Position numbers and translations under genes: made by a program
Assembly (NCBI GenBank): GCA_046484775.1
Contig: JAWOIG010000138.1
Span: forward strand, 1 to 7,307
Direction: 5' to 3'
Length of the DNA stretch: 7,307 bases
Source of the DNA: JAFGQE01 sp046484775
Lineage (GTDB): Bacteria > Bacillota > Clostridia > DUPQ01
Notes under the pieces: model-generated
Seen by the model: only the letters and a program-made list of their open reading frames with translations
Told to the model about the DNA's origin: nothing
The model's database searches: none
In this document: in pieces, positions 1 through 6,898 of the stretch
Layout: every line of letters starts with the position of its first letter
Position numbering within the stretch: the first letter of the stretch is position 1

Positions 1-27
1 GATAACATGCCTGCGGCATTCGCGTAA
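1..27 (+). CDS. possible 3' tail of an upstream gene
   Basis: Frame 1 is open from the window edge and stops at TAA 25-27, giving an eight-residue tail DNMPAAFA. The stop overlaps the ATG at 27 in a TAATG arrangement. The fragment is far too short to identify. The other two forward frames look less likely: frame 3 begins with a stop codon, and frame 2 runs on into murA as far as about position 88. This may be the end of a gene co-transcribed with murA, or simply non-coding leader. Confidence 0.2.
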   Translation, partial: DNMPAAFA

Positions 28-46
28 TGGCGGGAACTCCGGAAAC

Positions 47-51
47 AGGAG
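47..51 (+). promoter_or_regulatory. Shine-Dalgarno site deciding the murA start
   Basis: AGGAG lies 8 bases upstream of the in-frame TTG at 60-62. The alternative ATG at 27 has no comparable purine-rich site in front of it. This supports the TTG as the real start of murA. Confidence 0.6.
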
Positions 52-59
52 ATTGGGCA

Positions 60-1331
60 TTGAGTACAGAAGAAAAACTTATTATTAATGGCGGACGGCG
101 CCTTAAGGGTGAAGTGAATATACATGGTTCAAAAAATGCAGCTGTTGCACTGATTGCGGCGGCTCTTCTTGTAGATGGACCGGTAACCATCGAAAATCTG
201 CCCGGGATAACCGATGTAGAGATTCTTCTGAGCGTCATTGAGGAACTTGGCGGCGAGGTTGTCCGGTTGAGCCATGATATGGTCAGGATAGATTGTTCCG
301 AAATTACCAAAAGCAAGGCGGACAACTACGATCTCAGCAGGATAAGGGCTTCCTATTATCTTGTCGGAGCATTGTTGGGAAGAAAAGGAAGCGCTGAGGT
401 AATTTTTCCGGGTGGATGCAATTTCGGACCCCGGCCCATTGACCAGCATAAAAAGGGGTTTGAATCCCTTGGCGCACAGTTCGAGTCGACGGGAGGATTC
501 ATATCCGCAAAGGCAAGAAAGCTAACGGGAAGCCAGGTATATTTCGACAAAATATCAGTTGGAGCAACAATCAACGTGCTTCTTGCGGCAACGCTTGCGG
601 ACGGGCTTACAACAATTGAGAATGCCGCCAGGGAGCCCCATATAGTTGATGTGGCGAACTTTCTGAACATGATGGGTGCTGATATCAAGGGAGCCGGAAC
701 CAATTTCATTAGAATAAGAGGCGTCGAAAGGCTGGCCGGGGGAAAAACGTATTCGGTCGTGCCGGACATGATAGAAGCAGGCACTTTCATGATAGCCGCC
801 GCAATCACAAGAGGAACGATAACGGTAAGAAACATAATACCCGAGCATATGGAATCGCTCACAGTCAAATTGAACGAGACCGGCTCGGTTGATATAGAGG
901 CAGGCGACGACTGGATCAGGGTAAAAGGTGTTAGGAGACCAAAGGGAGTTCTTGTTCAAACGATGGAATATCCGGGATTCCCGACGGATCTGCAGCCACA
1001 GATGGTCAGCCTGCTGTCCATAGCCGACGGACACGGAACTATTACGGAAGGAATATGGGACAACAGGTTCCAGTATGTAGAGCAGCTCCTTCAGATGGGA
1101 GCCAGCATCAGGGTAGAAGGGCGCACGGCTCTGATAACGGGTGTCGGCAAGCTTATCGGAGCGCCTATAAGGGCAATGGACCTTCGGGCGGCAGCGTCGT
1201 TGATTCTGGCGGGACTTTCCGCAGAAGGGACTACGACAGTCTATAATCTTGAATATCTTGACAGGGGATATGAGGGCTTCATTCAAAAGCTCGCAGAACT
1301 TGGGGCAGACATAAAAAGAATCGGAGTATGA
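60..1331 (+). CDS. murA: UDP-N-acetylglucosamine 1-carboxyvinyltransferase (MurA)
   Basis: MurA transfers enolpyruvate from phosphoenolpyruvate to UDP-GlcNAc in the cytoplasm, the first committed step of peptidoglycan precursor synthesis. The protein is a full-length EPSP-synthase-fold enzyme (423 residues from the TTG, against about 419 in E. coli). Family landmarks are all present: K25-N26 in GSKNAAV, the catalytic-loop cysteine C120 in GGCNFGPRP, D236 in PDMIEAGTF, D310 in FPTDLQ, R376 in DLRAAASL and R402 in DRGYEGF. The cysteine at the PEP/fosfomycin position predicts a fosfomycin-sensitive form (family knowledge). I prefer TTG at 60 because AGGAG is 8 bases upstream and the protein then begins just before the conserved EKLIINGG segment. 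An in-frame ATG at 27 would add 11 unconserved residues. The stop overlaps the next gene's reading frame. Gram-positive bacteria often carry two MurA paralogues, and which one this is cannot be told here. Confidence 0.96.
   Translation: MSTEEKLIINGGRRLKGEVNIHGSKNAAVALIAAALLVDGPVTIENLPGITDVEILLSVIEELGGEVVRLSHDMVRIDCSEITKSKADNYDLSRIRASYYLVGALLGRKGSAEVIFPGGCNFGPRPIDQHKKGFESLGAQFESTGGFISAKARKLTGSQVYFDKISVGATINVLLAATLADGLTTIENAAREPHIVDVANFLNMMGADIKGAGTNFIRIRGVERLAGGKTYSVVPDMIEAGTFMIAAAITRGTITVRNIIPEHMESLTVKLNETGSVDIEAGDDWIRVKGVRRPKGVLVQTMEYPGFPTDLQPQMVSLLSIADGHGTITEGIWDNRFQYVEQLLQMGASIRVEGRTALITGVGKLIGAPIRAMDLRAAASLILAGLSAEGTTTVYNLEYLDRGYEGFIQKLAELGADIKRIGV
1323..1326 (+). promoter_or_regulatory. 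Shine-Dalgarno site inside the murA 3' end, for the M42 peptidase gene
   Basis: GGAG sits in the last codons of murA. It is 1 base from the ATG at 1328 but 7 bases from the in-frame ATG at 1334, so it favours initiation at 1334. Because the site lies within murA, translation of the two genes is probably coupled. Confidence 0.5.
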
Positions 1332-1333
1332 AA

Positions 1334-2407
1334 ATGATTGACAATAATCTTGAATTGATTCGCGACCTGACGAATGCAAACGGAATTTCCGGATTTGAAG
1401 GCGAAGTTGTTGAAACTGCAGGAAAGTACATTTCGGGAAATCTTGAATTTAAGGTTGATTCAATGAAAAACGCTTTTATTTCACTTAAAGGCAATACAGG
1501 TAAAAGGCCGGTGGTCATGGTTGACGCGCATTCCGACGAGATAGGCTTCATGGTTCAGTCAATAACCGCCAATGGTCTGATAAAGTTCATTGCGATAGGC
1601 GGGTGGCACGGATCAAATGTTCCATCACATGCAGTAAGGATAAGGACGTCGAATGGCGGATATGTCAAGGGAATCACCACGTCAAAGCCCCCTCATTTTA
1701 TGTCTGAGGCGGAAAAAAAGGCGGCACCCGACATCGACAACCTGTTCATAGACGTCGGTGCCGTTTCACGGGAAGAAGTGGTTGACGTCTTCGGCATAGA
1801 AGTAGCCAACCCTGTCATTCCCGATGTCAGTTTTTTATATAATGAAAAAAACGGAATCATAAGGGCGAAAGCGCTGGACAATAGGATAGGATGTGCTTGC
1901 GAGGTGGCTCTGATGAACGAATTGTCGGAGGAAACCCCGGGGGTTGACGTAACGGGAGCTATTTCAACACAGGAGGAAGTCGGGCTAAGAGGTGCCGAAG
2001 TCACTTCGAATGTAATAAAGCCGGATATCGCGATAGTTTTTGAAGGCACACCCGCAGATGATGTCTATACAGATAAATATGCCTGTCAGGCTGGCTTGAA
2101 AAAGGGTCCTCAGTTCAGGCACAGGGACGGCAGCATGATAATACACCCGGGATTCCTTGCATTCGCAAGAACAGTTGCCGCGGAAACGGGAATTCCTTTC
2201 CAGGACGCTGTCCGCGCGGGCGGTGGAACAGACGGCGGAAAGATTCATCTGGCGCACAGGGGCGTTCCGACGATAGTCATCGGGGTTCCCGTCAGGTATA
2301 TCCACAGCCACTATGGTTACTGTGCTTATGAGGATTTTGAGAATTCCATAAAATTGGCGAAGGCCATAATAATGCGGTTGGATAGTGATGTAATAGCTTC
2401 TTTGTAA
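1334..2407 (+). CDS. M42 family metallopeptidase (glutamyl/deblocking aminopeptidase, FrvX/PepA-like)
   Basis: M42 enzymes are cytosolic dinuclear-metal aminopeptidases, usually forming dodecameric tetrahedral complexes that trim peptides; some were named cellulase M or FrvX. The protein has 357 residues from ATG 1334 (359 from ATG 1328), the usual family length. The metal and catalytic signature is complete: H66 and D68 in DAHSDEIG, bridging D182 in ALDNRIG, base/ligand pair E214-E215 in TQEEVGLRGA, acidic ligand E237 in VFEGTPADD, and H324 in YIHSHYG. The GGGTDGG loop at about 296-302 is also typical. Residue 237 is Glu where many members have Asp, which is tolerated in the family. The gene starts within or 2 bases after the murA stop (ATGA overlap if 1328 is used), so the two are probably co-transcribed. 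No biochemical link to MurA is implied. Exact peptide specificity cannot be read from the sequence. Confidence 0.93.
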   Translation: MIDNNLELIRDLTNANGISGFEGEVVETAGKYISGNLEFKVDSMKNAFISLKGNTGKRPVVMVDAHSDEIGFMVQSITANGLIKFIAIGGWHGSNVPSHAVRIRTSNGGYVKGITTSKPPHFMSEAEKKAAPDIDNLFIDVGAVSREEVVDVFGIEVANPVIPDVSFLYNEKNGIIRAKALDNRIGCACEVALMNELSEETPGVDVTGAISTQEEVGLRGAEVTSNVIKPDIAIVFEGTPADDVYTDKYACQAGLKKGPQFRHRDGSMIIHPGFLAFARTVAAETGIPFQDAVRAGGGTDGGKIHLAHRGVPTIVIGVPVRYIHSHYGYCAYEDFENSIKLAKAIIMRLDSDVIASL

Positions 2408-2420
2408 AATCAATTATTTT

Positions 2421-2426
2421 TATAAT
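2421..2426 (+). promoter_or_regulatory. candidate -10 element (TATAAT) ahead of the sugar gene pair
   Basis: A perfect TATAAT lies in the 39-base AT-rich gap between the M42 gene and the glycoside-hydrolase-like gene, about 20 bases before the start codon. The best-placed -35 (TTCTTT, about 2398-2403, 17-base spacer) is poor. It could be a weak or activator-dependent promoter, or chance in AT-rich DNA. A promoter here would separate the sugar genes from the murA unit. Confidence 0.3.
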
Positions 2427-2446
2427 ATATATAGGCGGGATTTCGT

Positions 2447-4477
2447 ATGGACAAATGGAAATGGTATGAAAGGCCGATGCTGCTTTCCGCGGTTCAATGC
2501 AACTACGGCGAGGACAGCTATGACATCATGAAAAACCATGTCATGGCCAATGGGTTCAATGGAGAACAATTGCTGCATCTGAATGCAACGGGCCATGTTT
2601 CGTCATATGACGAGGATAGGGACGGGGAGAAGCTCGAAGAGTATCTTGAAGAGGCAAGCCGCAACGGACTGAGGGAGATTCTCTACTGGAACGTGCATTG
2701 TGTCTATGAGGAAACTATTCTGGAGAACCCGGGATGGAAGCAAAAAACCAGGTCGGGCGACGACATTATCGTTTACGGAAATCAATATCTGATCTGTATC
2801 AACACGCCGTGGAGGGAAAGGTACCTGGAAAACCTGAAAAGACTGTGCTCGCACAAACTGGATGGCTTGTTTCTGGATGGACCTGTTTTCATGCAAAACG
2901 GATGCTACTGTGATTTTTGCAAGTCCAGGTTCAGGGAATTATATAAAAAAGAGCTTGAGGATGCCACTTTTCATGAGTTCCTCGCATTCAGGACTGATTC
3001 CGTGACAAACATGATAAGGCAGACATACGAAATCAAGCAATCGCTTAATCCGGACATAAGGCTTTATATAAATAATTCCGCGCTAAGGGCGGATGTAACC
3101 GGCAGCAATACCTCGAAGGTCTATCCCTATGTGGATTTTCTGGGAACCGAAGGAGGATTTTGCTGGATTAAAAAGGATTTCGATTACACTCACACTACAA
3201 CACATGCAAAATATATTGAAACCAAATCAAACGGTAAGCCATATGTGATTTTCATTGCAGGCGATGCTAAACCGTACTCCTACTGCATGCATACAGGCGC
3301 CGAGACCGGACGTCTTTATGCGCTTTCGCTTGCCCAGGGCGCAAACATATGGTACGGAATACATGGACCTACCAAAATGATGCAGAGCGAAGCAGGCAGG
3401 GTCGTAGCCAAAATGAACAGGTTCATAAAGGAAAACGAGGAATTCCTGATAAACACCCGGTCTCATGCCAAGATAGCCCTGATGTGGTCTGATGCCACTG
3501 CAAATTTCTATGCATCAAGCGTCATGCAATCGGACTTCACTGAGTCTCAGGTGATGAGTGGGGAAGGGAAATATGGAAACCATCATGAAGCCCTTTCTGG
3601 ATTTGCGGACATGCTTACGAGATGCCATGTCCAGTACGATATCGCCGACCAGGACTGCATATATGACCGCAGGATATTTGATTATGACCTTCTGATATTC
3701 CCGACATACGCCTGCATGTCTTTGGAGGAAGCAAAAATCATCAGGGAATTCGTCGCCGGCGGCGGAAACATCATTGCAACATATGACACGGGTATGTATG
3801 ATGAAACCGGCATCTGCCGGGAAAAGGGAGTTATTGACGACATAATGGGCATCAAGAGGGGACGGATTGTCAAATATAATGATGTTGGCGTAGGATATGC
3901 GAAACTGCATGAGAACATAGAGGAGAATATAGTCCCGATGAGCGGCTGCGCATGGGAAGCGGATGCGGTCGACAGTGCAAAAATAATCGCATCGGCATAT
4001 TATCCGATGCCCGGAAGGTATGTTGCCTTTCCCACCGAAGAGTATGGATATATAATTGATAATAGATATGGGAAAGGACGCGGTATATTTGTTTCGGGGA
4101 CCATGGGTGAAGTATACAACAAATGGTGCGGTCCGGACACCAGAAAATGGCTGCATAGACGAATACTGGAAACGGCAGATGTCCTTACGAAAACAAATGC
4201 ACCGCAGAGCATTGAAATATCGCTAAGGGTTCAGATACATACAGGCAGCCGGTTGATTCACATCGTCAATATGACGAGGGGTCCGGGAAGGCCGATGGAA
4301 GAAACCATAAAGGCAGGGAATATAACGGTCGGGCTGACCGACTTCATGGGAACGAGGGCAAGAGGCATATATTCGGGAAGGGAGTTCGCCATTGAACCGC
4401 AGGGCTCCGGCTGCAGAATTTTGCTCCCGGTCATCGATGAATATGAAGTAATACTTGTTGAGAGGGAGGATAATTAA
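2447..4477 (+). CDS. glycoside-hydrolase-like protein (GHL6-type TIM barrel plus beta-galactosidase-trimerisation-like domain)
   Basis: This is a 676-residue protein without signal peptide or membrane segment, so probably cytosolic. Residues about 10-330 look like the catalytic barrel of the 'hypothetical glycosyl hydrolase 6' group. They include a strand-end DGLFLDGP (139-146, candidate nucleophile D144), followed at once by cysteines C153, C155 and C158 in GCYCDFCKSRFRELY. A later strand carries FLGTEGG with E235 as candidate acid/base. Residues about 340-480 resemble the Rossmann-like beta-galactosidase trimerisation (GH42-type) domain: AKIALMWSDA, then YDLLIFPTYACMSLEEAKIIREFVAGGGNII. The C-terminal 90 or so residues look like a beta domain. 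AGGCGGG lies 7 bases before the ATG at 2447. It is followed two bases later by a MocA-type oxidoreductase gene, which points to breakdown of a plant- or host-derived glycoside. The catalytic residues are inferred from motif position, and the substrate is unknown. Confidence 0.75.
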   Translation: MDKWKWYERPMLLSAVQCNYGEDSYDIMKNHVMANGFNGEQLLHLNATGHVSSYDEDRDGEKLEEYLEEASRNGLREILYWNVHCVYEETILENPGWKQKTRSGDDIIVYGNQYLICINTPWRERYLENLKRLCSHKLDGLFLDGPVFMQNGCYCDFCKSRFRELYKKELEDATFHEFLAFRTDSVTNMIRQTYEIKQSLNPDIRLYINNSALRADVTGSNTSKVYPYVDFLGTEGGFCWIKKDFDYTHTTTHAKYIETKSNGKPYVIFIAGDAKPYSYCMHTGAETGRLYALSLAQGANIWYGIHGPTKMMQSEAGRVVAKMNRFIKENEEFLINTRSHAKIALMWSDATANFYASSVMQSDFTESQVMSGEGKYGNHHEALSGFADMLTRCHVQYDIADQDCIYDRRIFDYDLLIFPTYACMSLEEAKIIREFVAGGGNIIATYDTGMYDETGICREKGVIDDIMGIKRGRIVKYNDVGVGYAKLHENIEENIVPMSGCAWEADAVDSAKIIASAYYPMPGRYVAFPTEEYGYIIDNRYGKGRGIFVSGTMGEVYNKWCGPDTRKWLHRRILETADVLTKTNAPQSIEISLRVQIHTGSRLIHIVNMTRGPGRPMEETIKAGNITVGLTDFMGTRARGIYSGREFAIEPQGSGCRILLPVIDEYEVILVEREDN

Positions 4478-4479
4478 TA

Positions 4480-5511
4480 ATGCTAAAGGCAGGGATACTC
4501 GGATGCGGAGCCATCTGTCAGAGAAGACACGCAAAGGAAATAGCAGCGAACAAGAACTGTAAGCTTTATGGTGTCTTCGATCCGGTTACAGAGAGAGCGG
4601 AATTGGTCGCGGGCCTATACGGCGGTAAGGTTTACAACAGTGCGGAAGAGCTGCTGGATGACGATAATATAGATATTGTGGTGGTTTGCACACCGAACAA
4701 ATACCATGCGCGATATACCATAAAGGCACTGGAAAACGGGAAGCACGTGCTTTGCGAAAAACCTATGGCGGGAAATCTGAAGGATGCGCAGGCCATGTTG
4801 AATGCCGCTGAAAAAAGCGGAAAGAAACTGATGATCGGACAGAGCCAGCGTCTTGTTCCCGCCCATAGAATGGCAAGGGAAATTATCAGGAGCGGGAAAA
4901 TCGGCAGGATTCTTACATTCGCAACAACATTCGGCCACAGGGGGGCAGAAGGCTGGAGCATAGAAGGCAATCCGTCGACATGGTTCTTTAAAAAGGAAGA
5001 GGCCATTTTCGGAGCCATGGGCGACATCGGCGTTCACAAGGCCGACCTCATCAGATATATATTGGGAGAAGAGTTCTGCGAGGCAGCCGCAATTATAGCA
5101 ACCCGCGACAAGAGATATGAAAGCGGGGAATTGATTGACGTGGATGACAATGCGGTTTGTGTGCTGAAAACGAAATCAGGCGTTGTGGGAACCCTTGCCG
5201 TTAGCTGGACATATTATGGCGGTGAGGACAATTCGACAATAATCAGGGGAGACAAGGGCGCACTCAAGATATTCGTGAACCCCGACAGTCCGATACTTAT
5301 AGAATATGCCGACAAGACGGTTGAAAGAATAGATGCGGGCACGATACAGACAAACGAAAAACAAACCGACTCGGGAGTAATGGATCTTTTCGTGAACCAT
5401 ATACTCAAGGACACGCCGGTTGACATATCCGGATATGAAGGCTACAAGGCGCTGGAAGTAATCGTCAAATGCGTGGAATCGGCCGAAACCAAAAACATAG
5501 TGAAATTCTAA
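4480..5511 (+). CDS. Gfo/Idh/MocA family NAD(P)-dependent oxidoreductase
   Basis: The 343-residue protein has the N-terminal Rossmann fold of the family (GILGCGAICQ at 5-14, a GxGxxx nucleotide-binding loop) and the hallmark EKP at 93-95 in VLCEKPM, with K94 the usual catalytic lysine. The C-terminal alpha/beta domain carries GAMGDIGVHKADL (178-190), where D182 and H186 fit the family catalytic pair. Members oxidise or reduce sugars, inositols or sugar derivatives. A few act in redox-assisted glycoside cleavage. A strong site (GGGAGGA, 4464-4470) lies 9 bases before ATG 4480, inside the end of the preceding gene, and the gap between the two genes is two bases. Co-expression with the glycoside-hydrolase-like protein is therefore very likely. 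A strong terminator follows. The exact substrate and cofactor preference cannot be assigned from sequence. Confidence 0.9.
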   Translation: MLKAGILGCGAICQRRHAKEIAANKNCKLYGVFDPVTERAELVAGLYGGKVYNSAEELLDDDNIDIVVVCTPNKYHARYTIKALENGKHVLCEKPMAGNLKDAQAMLNAAEKSGKKLMIGQSQRLVPAHRMAREIIRSGKIGRILTFATTFGHRGAEGWSIEGNPSTWFFKKEEAIFGAMGDIGVHKADLIRYILGEEFCEAAAIIATRDKRYESGELIDVDDNAVCVLKTKSGVVGTLAVSWTYYGGEDNSTIIRGDKGALKIFVNPDSPILIEYADKTVERIDAGTIQTNEKQTDSGVMDLFVNHILKDTPVDISGYEGYKALEVIVKCVESAETKNIVKF

Positions 5512-5543
5512 CGGCGGACAGGCAGATAATAAGAGAATCTTTG

Positions 5544-5578
5544 ATCGAAGCATCAAACGGATGCTTCGATTCTTTATT
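5544..5578 (+). terminator. Rho-independent terminator
   Basis: A perfect 10-bp inverted repeat (ATCGAAGCAT at 5544-5553 and ATGCTTCGAT at 5561-5570) with a 7-base loop is followed by TCTTTATT. It lies 32 bases after the oxidoreductase stop and fits transcription termination on the + strand. It may also serve the converging - strand gene, although the tract on that side (CAAAGATTCTCTTATT in transcript sense) is a poorer T-run. Confidence 0.85.
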
Positions 5579-5579
5579 G

Positions 5580-5591
5580 CCAAATATTTGG
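5580..5591. repeat. 12-bp perfect palindrome in the convergent intergenic gap
   Basis: CCAAATATTTGG reads the same on both strands and lies directly after the terminator tail, between two gene 3' ends. Its position argues against a promoter operator. It could be a chance palindrome or part of an alternative fold of the 3' region. Confidence 0.5.
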
Positions 5592-5616
5592 ATTTGATGG
5601 CTGTGTGACTCCTTGA

Positions 5617-6888
5617 TCAGACCAGACGAACGGCGGCTTCACGAAAACCGGTGTTGATTATTTCATCTATGCCTTTCTTGATGCGGCCTTTATGGAGATA
5701 TTCTATGAAGCACCGTACTTCATAACCGCCTTCGTCAATCATCCGGTCGGTTACGATATACGCGCACGAATCGGTGTATCCTGCAAACATGACATTGAAT
5801 TCAGACAGGACTTCTTCAATCGCGAATTTTATTTCACAGCAGGGCTCACCTCCCATGTGCGCGATAACCAGACTTCCGGCAAGCCTTATTATCCCGCATG
5901 CAAGGCTGAATGAAGGTTTGATGGATGAATAGTTGGTAAAAATGAATTTTGCGTTTCTTTTCAGATGCTCGCTGAGTGAAGTATTGTTTATATTATATCT
6001 GAAGTATTCCTTGCCAAGGTCTTCCGTGGGTATATCCAGACTGAATGATACGGATGAAAAGGAAGGCTCTGTCTTTGCCAGCTTGCCGGACAATATGGTA
6101 CTTGCAATGGAATTTTTCATCGACATGGCCATATTCTCGATGAACTCATATGAGCGTATTGTGAAGCGATCGCCGTCAACGGTTGAAAGCGGCCGTGAAT
6201 CCGCTCCGGCGCCCTGGATGAACAAGGGGATGCAGCCGGTGAATTCTTCTTCAAGATACCTGCACAGGAAGCCCGGATATTCGGATGTGATGGCAAGGGG
6301 ATCAGGATAATGGACAGGATGGCATGCATAGTTGATTATGAGACCCTTGGTTTTCCCTTTTCCTGAAATCAAGTGAAGGATATATACCATGTTATCAACC
6401 GGACCATCCGGATTAGGCGCAAGCTGGATTTCCTTGCCGGTGTTCCTGCGCCTGTTTATATTCCAGTTTCCTGCGACTGCGCCGTATTCCATTCTTCCTG
6501 GCTGCATATCCTTGAAGGCATCATCGATGCAGTCGGCGGTTGCCTCTCTTAAAAAGCCCTCGTATTCCGGTGTGGAACTGAAGTCATTGTATCCAAGCGT
6601 CGAAGGGCTGTTGTGGTTATGGGTGCATGATATGAGAATATCGGATGGATCTACATCATAACGGGATTTTGCCAGCTCCATTGCGGTTGCATCAATGCCC
6701 CGGGGAGGGAAGAGAAGGTCGTAGGACAATATCAGTATTTTTCTTCCCTTGCTTTCAAGAACAGCGCCGCGTAGGAAAATCTCGTCGTGTATGCTTTCAT
6801 ATGGAGTGTCCTTCTTTTGTGAACAAGCAAGACAAGTGGGAATCACAGGTGTAATGTTCTTTTTTGAAAATCCGAATCTTAATGCCAT
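5617..6888 (-). CDS. neutral/alkaline ceramidase-superfamily hydrolase (ceramidase N-terminal-domain protein)
   Basis: The protein has 423 residues from ATG 6888 and shows the ordered signatures of the neutral/alkaline ceramidase (non-lysosomal) catalytic domain. These are LRFGFSKKNITP at the N-terminus, CTHNHNSP (88-95), NYACHPV (186-192), QGAGADSRP (225-233), GGEP with E348, and FAGYTDSCAYIVT (368-380). By analogy with characterised ceramidases, H92, H190, E348 and Y371 or Y377 would be the zinc ligands. S231 is near the position of the serine nucleophile, but the surrounding GDVSPN-type motif is not conserved. The protein is much shorter than secreted ceramidases (about 640-780 residues), lacks their C-terminal Ig-like domain and has no signal peptide, so it is probably cytosolic. 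A GTG at 6900 would overlap the kinase stop (GTGA). ATG 6888 is preferred because GAGGTGG lies just before it. The true substrate may be another amide or ester. Coupling to a lipid kinase gene supports, but does not prove, a lipid. Confidence 0.75.
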   Translation of the reverse strand: MALRFGFSKKNITPVIPTCLACSQKKDTPYESIHDEIFLRGAVLESKGRKILILSYDLLFPPRGIDATAMELAKSRYDVDPSDILISCTHNHNSPSTLGYNDFSSTPEYEGFLREATADCIDDAFKDMQPGRMEYGAVAGNWNINRRRNTGKEIQLAPNPDGPVDNMVYILHLISGKGKTKGLIINYACHPVHYPDPLAITSEYPGFLCRYLEEEFTGCIPLFIQGAGADSRPLSTVDGDRFTIRSYEFIENMAMSMKNSIASTILSGKLAKTEPSFSSVSFSLDIPTEDLGKEYFRYNINNTSLSEHLKRNAKFIFTNYSSIKPSFSLACGIIRLAGSLVIAHMGGEPCCEIKFAIEEVLSEFNVMFAGYTDSCAYIVTDRMIDEGGYEVRCFIEYLHKGRIKKGIDEIINTGFREAAVRLV

Positions 6889-6891
6889 CAG

Positions 6892-6898
6892 CCACCTC
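6892..6898 (-). promoter_or_regulatory. Shine-Dalgarno site deciding the ceramidase-like gene start
   Basis: On the - strand GAGGTGG (6898 down to 6892) precedes the ATG at 6888 with suitable spacing (6 bases from GAGG). It overlaps the kinase stop codon (6899-6897). This favours ATG 6888 over the in-frame GTG at 6900 and implies translational coupling of the two genes. Confidence 0.55.

Noticed and set aside
356..868. 170-codon open frame on the - strand opposite murA
   Set aside because: It is low in charged residues and serine/proline-rich as expected of an antisense frame, and it overlaps the catalytic region of MurA.
555..1379. 274-codon open frame on the - strand opposite murA
   Set aside because: It lies entirely antisense to a clearly conserved murA, has no recognisable domain and a composition typical of a frame shadow.
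2408..2446. riboswitch or leader RNA in the gap before the sugar genes
   Set aside because: The gap is only 39 bases and shows no stable hairpin or terminator, too short for a known riboswitch.
3515..4156. 213-codon open frame on the - strand opposite the glycoside-hydrolase-like gene
   Set aside because: It is a shadow of a long well-supported gene, with no family motif or convincing ribosome site.
5933..6310. 125-codon + strand frame opposite the ceramidase-like gene
   Set aside because: It is antisense to a gene with ordered family motifs and has no recognisable domain.
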